Origin: Nanobdellati archaeon
GTDB lineage: Archaea; EX4484-52; JAADEF01
DNA: 8,258 bases
Direction of reading: 5' to 3'
NCBI GenBank assembly: GCA_015521505.1
Contig: WAOB01000087.1
Span: forward strand, 1-8,258
In this document: positions 8,132 through 8,258 of the stretch, in pieces
Numbering within the stretch: the stretch's first letter is position 1
How the letters are laid out: each line of letters opens with the position of its first letter
Position numbers and translations under genes: made by a program
The notes under the pieces: generated by a model
Told to the model about the DNA's origin: nothing
The model's input: only the letters and a program-made list of their open reading frames with translations
The model's database searches: none

Positions 8132-8257
8132 TTAACATTCCTTTTGATATAAATCTGAAACTCTACAAGCATATTTTGAAACTTCTTTACCTTTATATTT
8201 AAGAGTAATAGTTTTAATATCATCCTTACCATCAAATAACGGATAGTCAATATACAA
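8132..8257 (-). CDS. 3' end of an unidentified gene (partial)
   Basis: An open minus-strand frame enters from the right edge and ends at TAA (8134-8132). The 41 visible residues read LYIDYPLFDGKDD..., contain a KTITLKYKGKEV strand-like stretch, and end in ACRVSDLYQKEC, with cysteines at visible positions 31 and 41. The frame has no internal stop, and its end is only 12 bp before the Shine-Dalgarno-led gene that follows, as expected for an operon. The fragment is too short to assign a family. Being a real coding end is an inference from frame, spacing and residue mix. Confidence 0.55.
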   Translation of the reverse strand: MYIDYPLFDGKDDIKTITLKYKGKEVSKYACRVSDLYQKEC

Positions 8258-8258
8258 T

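Overview
The window reads as ordinary chromosomal housekeeping DNA from an AT-rich archaeon. The archaeal signals are a DRG-type GTPase with a TGS domain, a Ygr210-type relative of YchF with a GTP-type NKxD motif, a stand-alone alpha subunit of ADP-forming acyl-CoA synthetase, a tRNA-Ala without an encoded CCA end, and TATA-like boxes about 25-28 nt upstream of several start codons, which suggests leaderless transcription. Genes inside operons instead show GGTGA-type Shine-Dalgarno sequences. Short spacers and small proteins would suit a small-genome (DPANN-like) archaeon, but the sequence alone does not settle the lineage.

Layout. 1-121: non-coding leader with two small direct repeats and a possible promoter. 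122-2455 (+): two consecutive TGS-domain GTPases of the Obg/DRG/YchF superfamily, both probably ribosome-associated; the second has its own leaderless promoter. 2432-3277 (-): an unfamiliar cysteine-rich protein with a YkgJ-like metal-binding cluster, whose end overlaps the second GTPase by 24 bp. A 57-bp divergent promoter region separates it from a three-gene + strand operon (3335-6152): cysteinyl-tRNA synthetase, an ATP-cone/PD-(D/E)xK nuclease fusion, and a membrane-anchored CxxC thioredoxin-like protein. 6164-7558 (-): ADP-forming acyl-CoA synthetase alpha subunit, convergent with that operon and divergent from tRNA-Ala(GGC) at 7621-7694. 7721-8257 (-): a small membrane-anchored low-complexity protein preceded by the 3' end of another gene that runs off the window.

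How the genes relate. The GTPases, CysRS and tRNA-Ala serve translation, and the acyl-CoA synthetase makes ATP from acyl-CoA. The less-described parts are the ATP-cone nuclease, the cysteine-cluster protein and the anchored CxxC protein, two of which share a transcription unit with cysS. I found no CRISPR array, transposon, phage gene, toxin-antitoxin pair or recognisable defence island. The best candidate for something under-described is the nucleotide-sensing nuclease inside the cysS operon.
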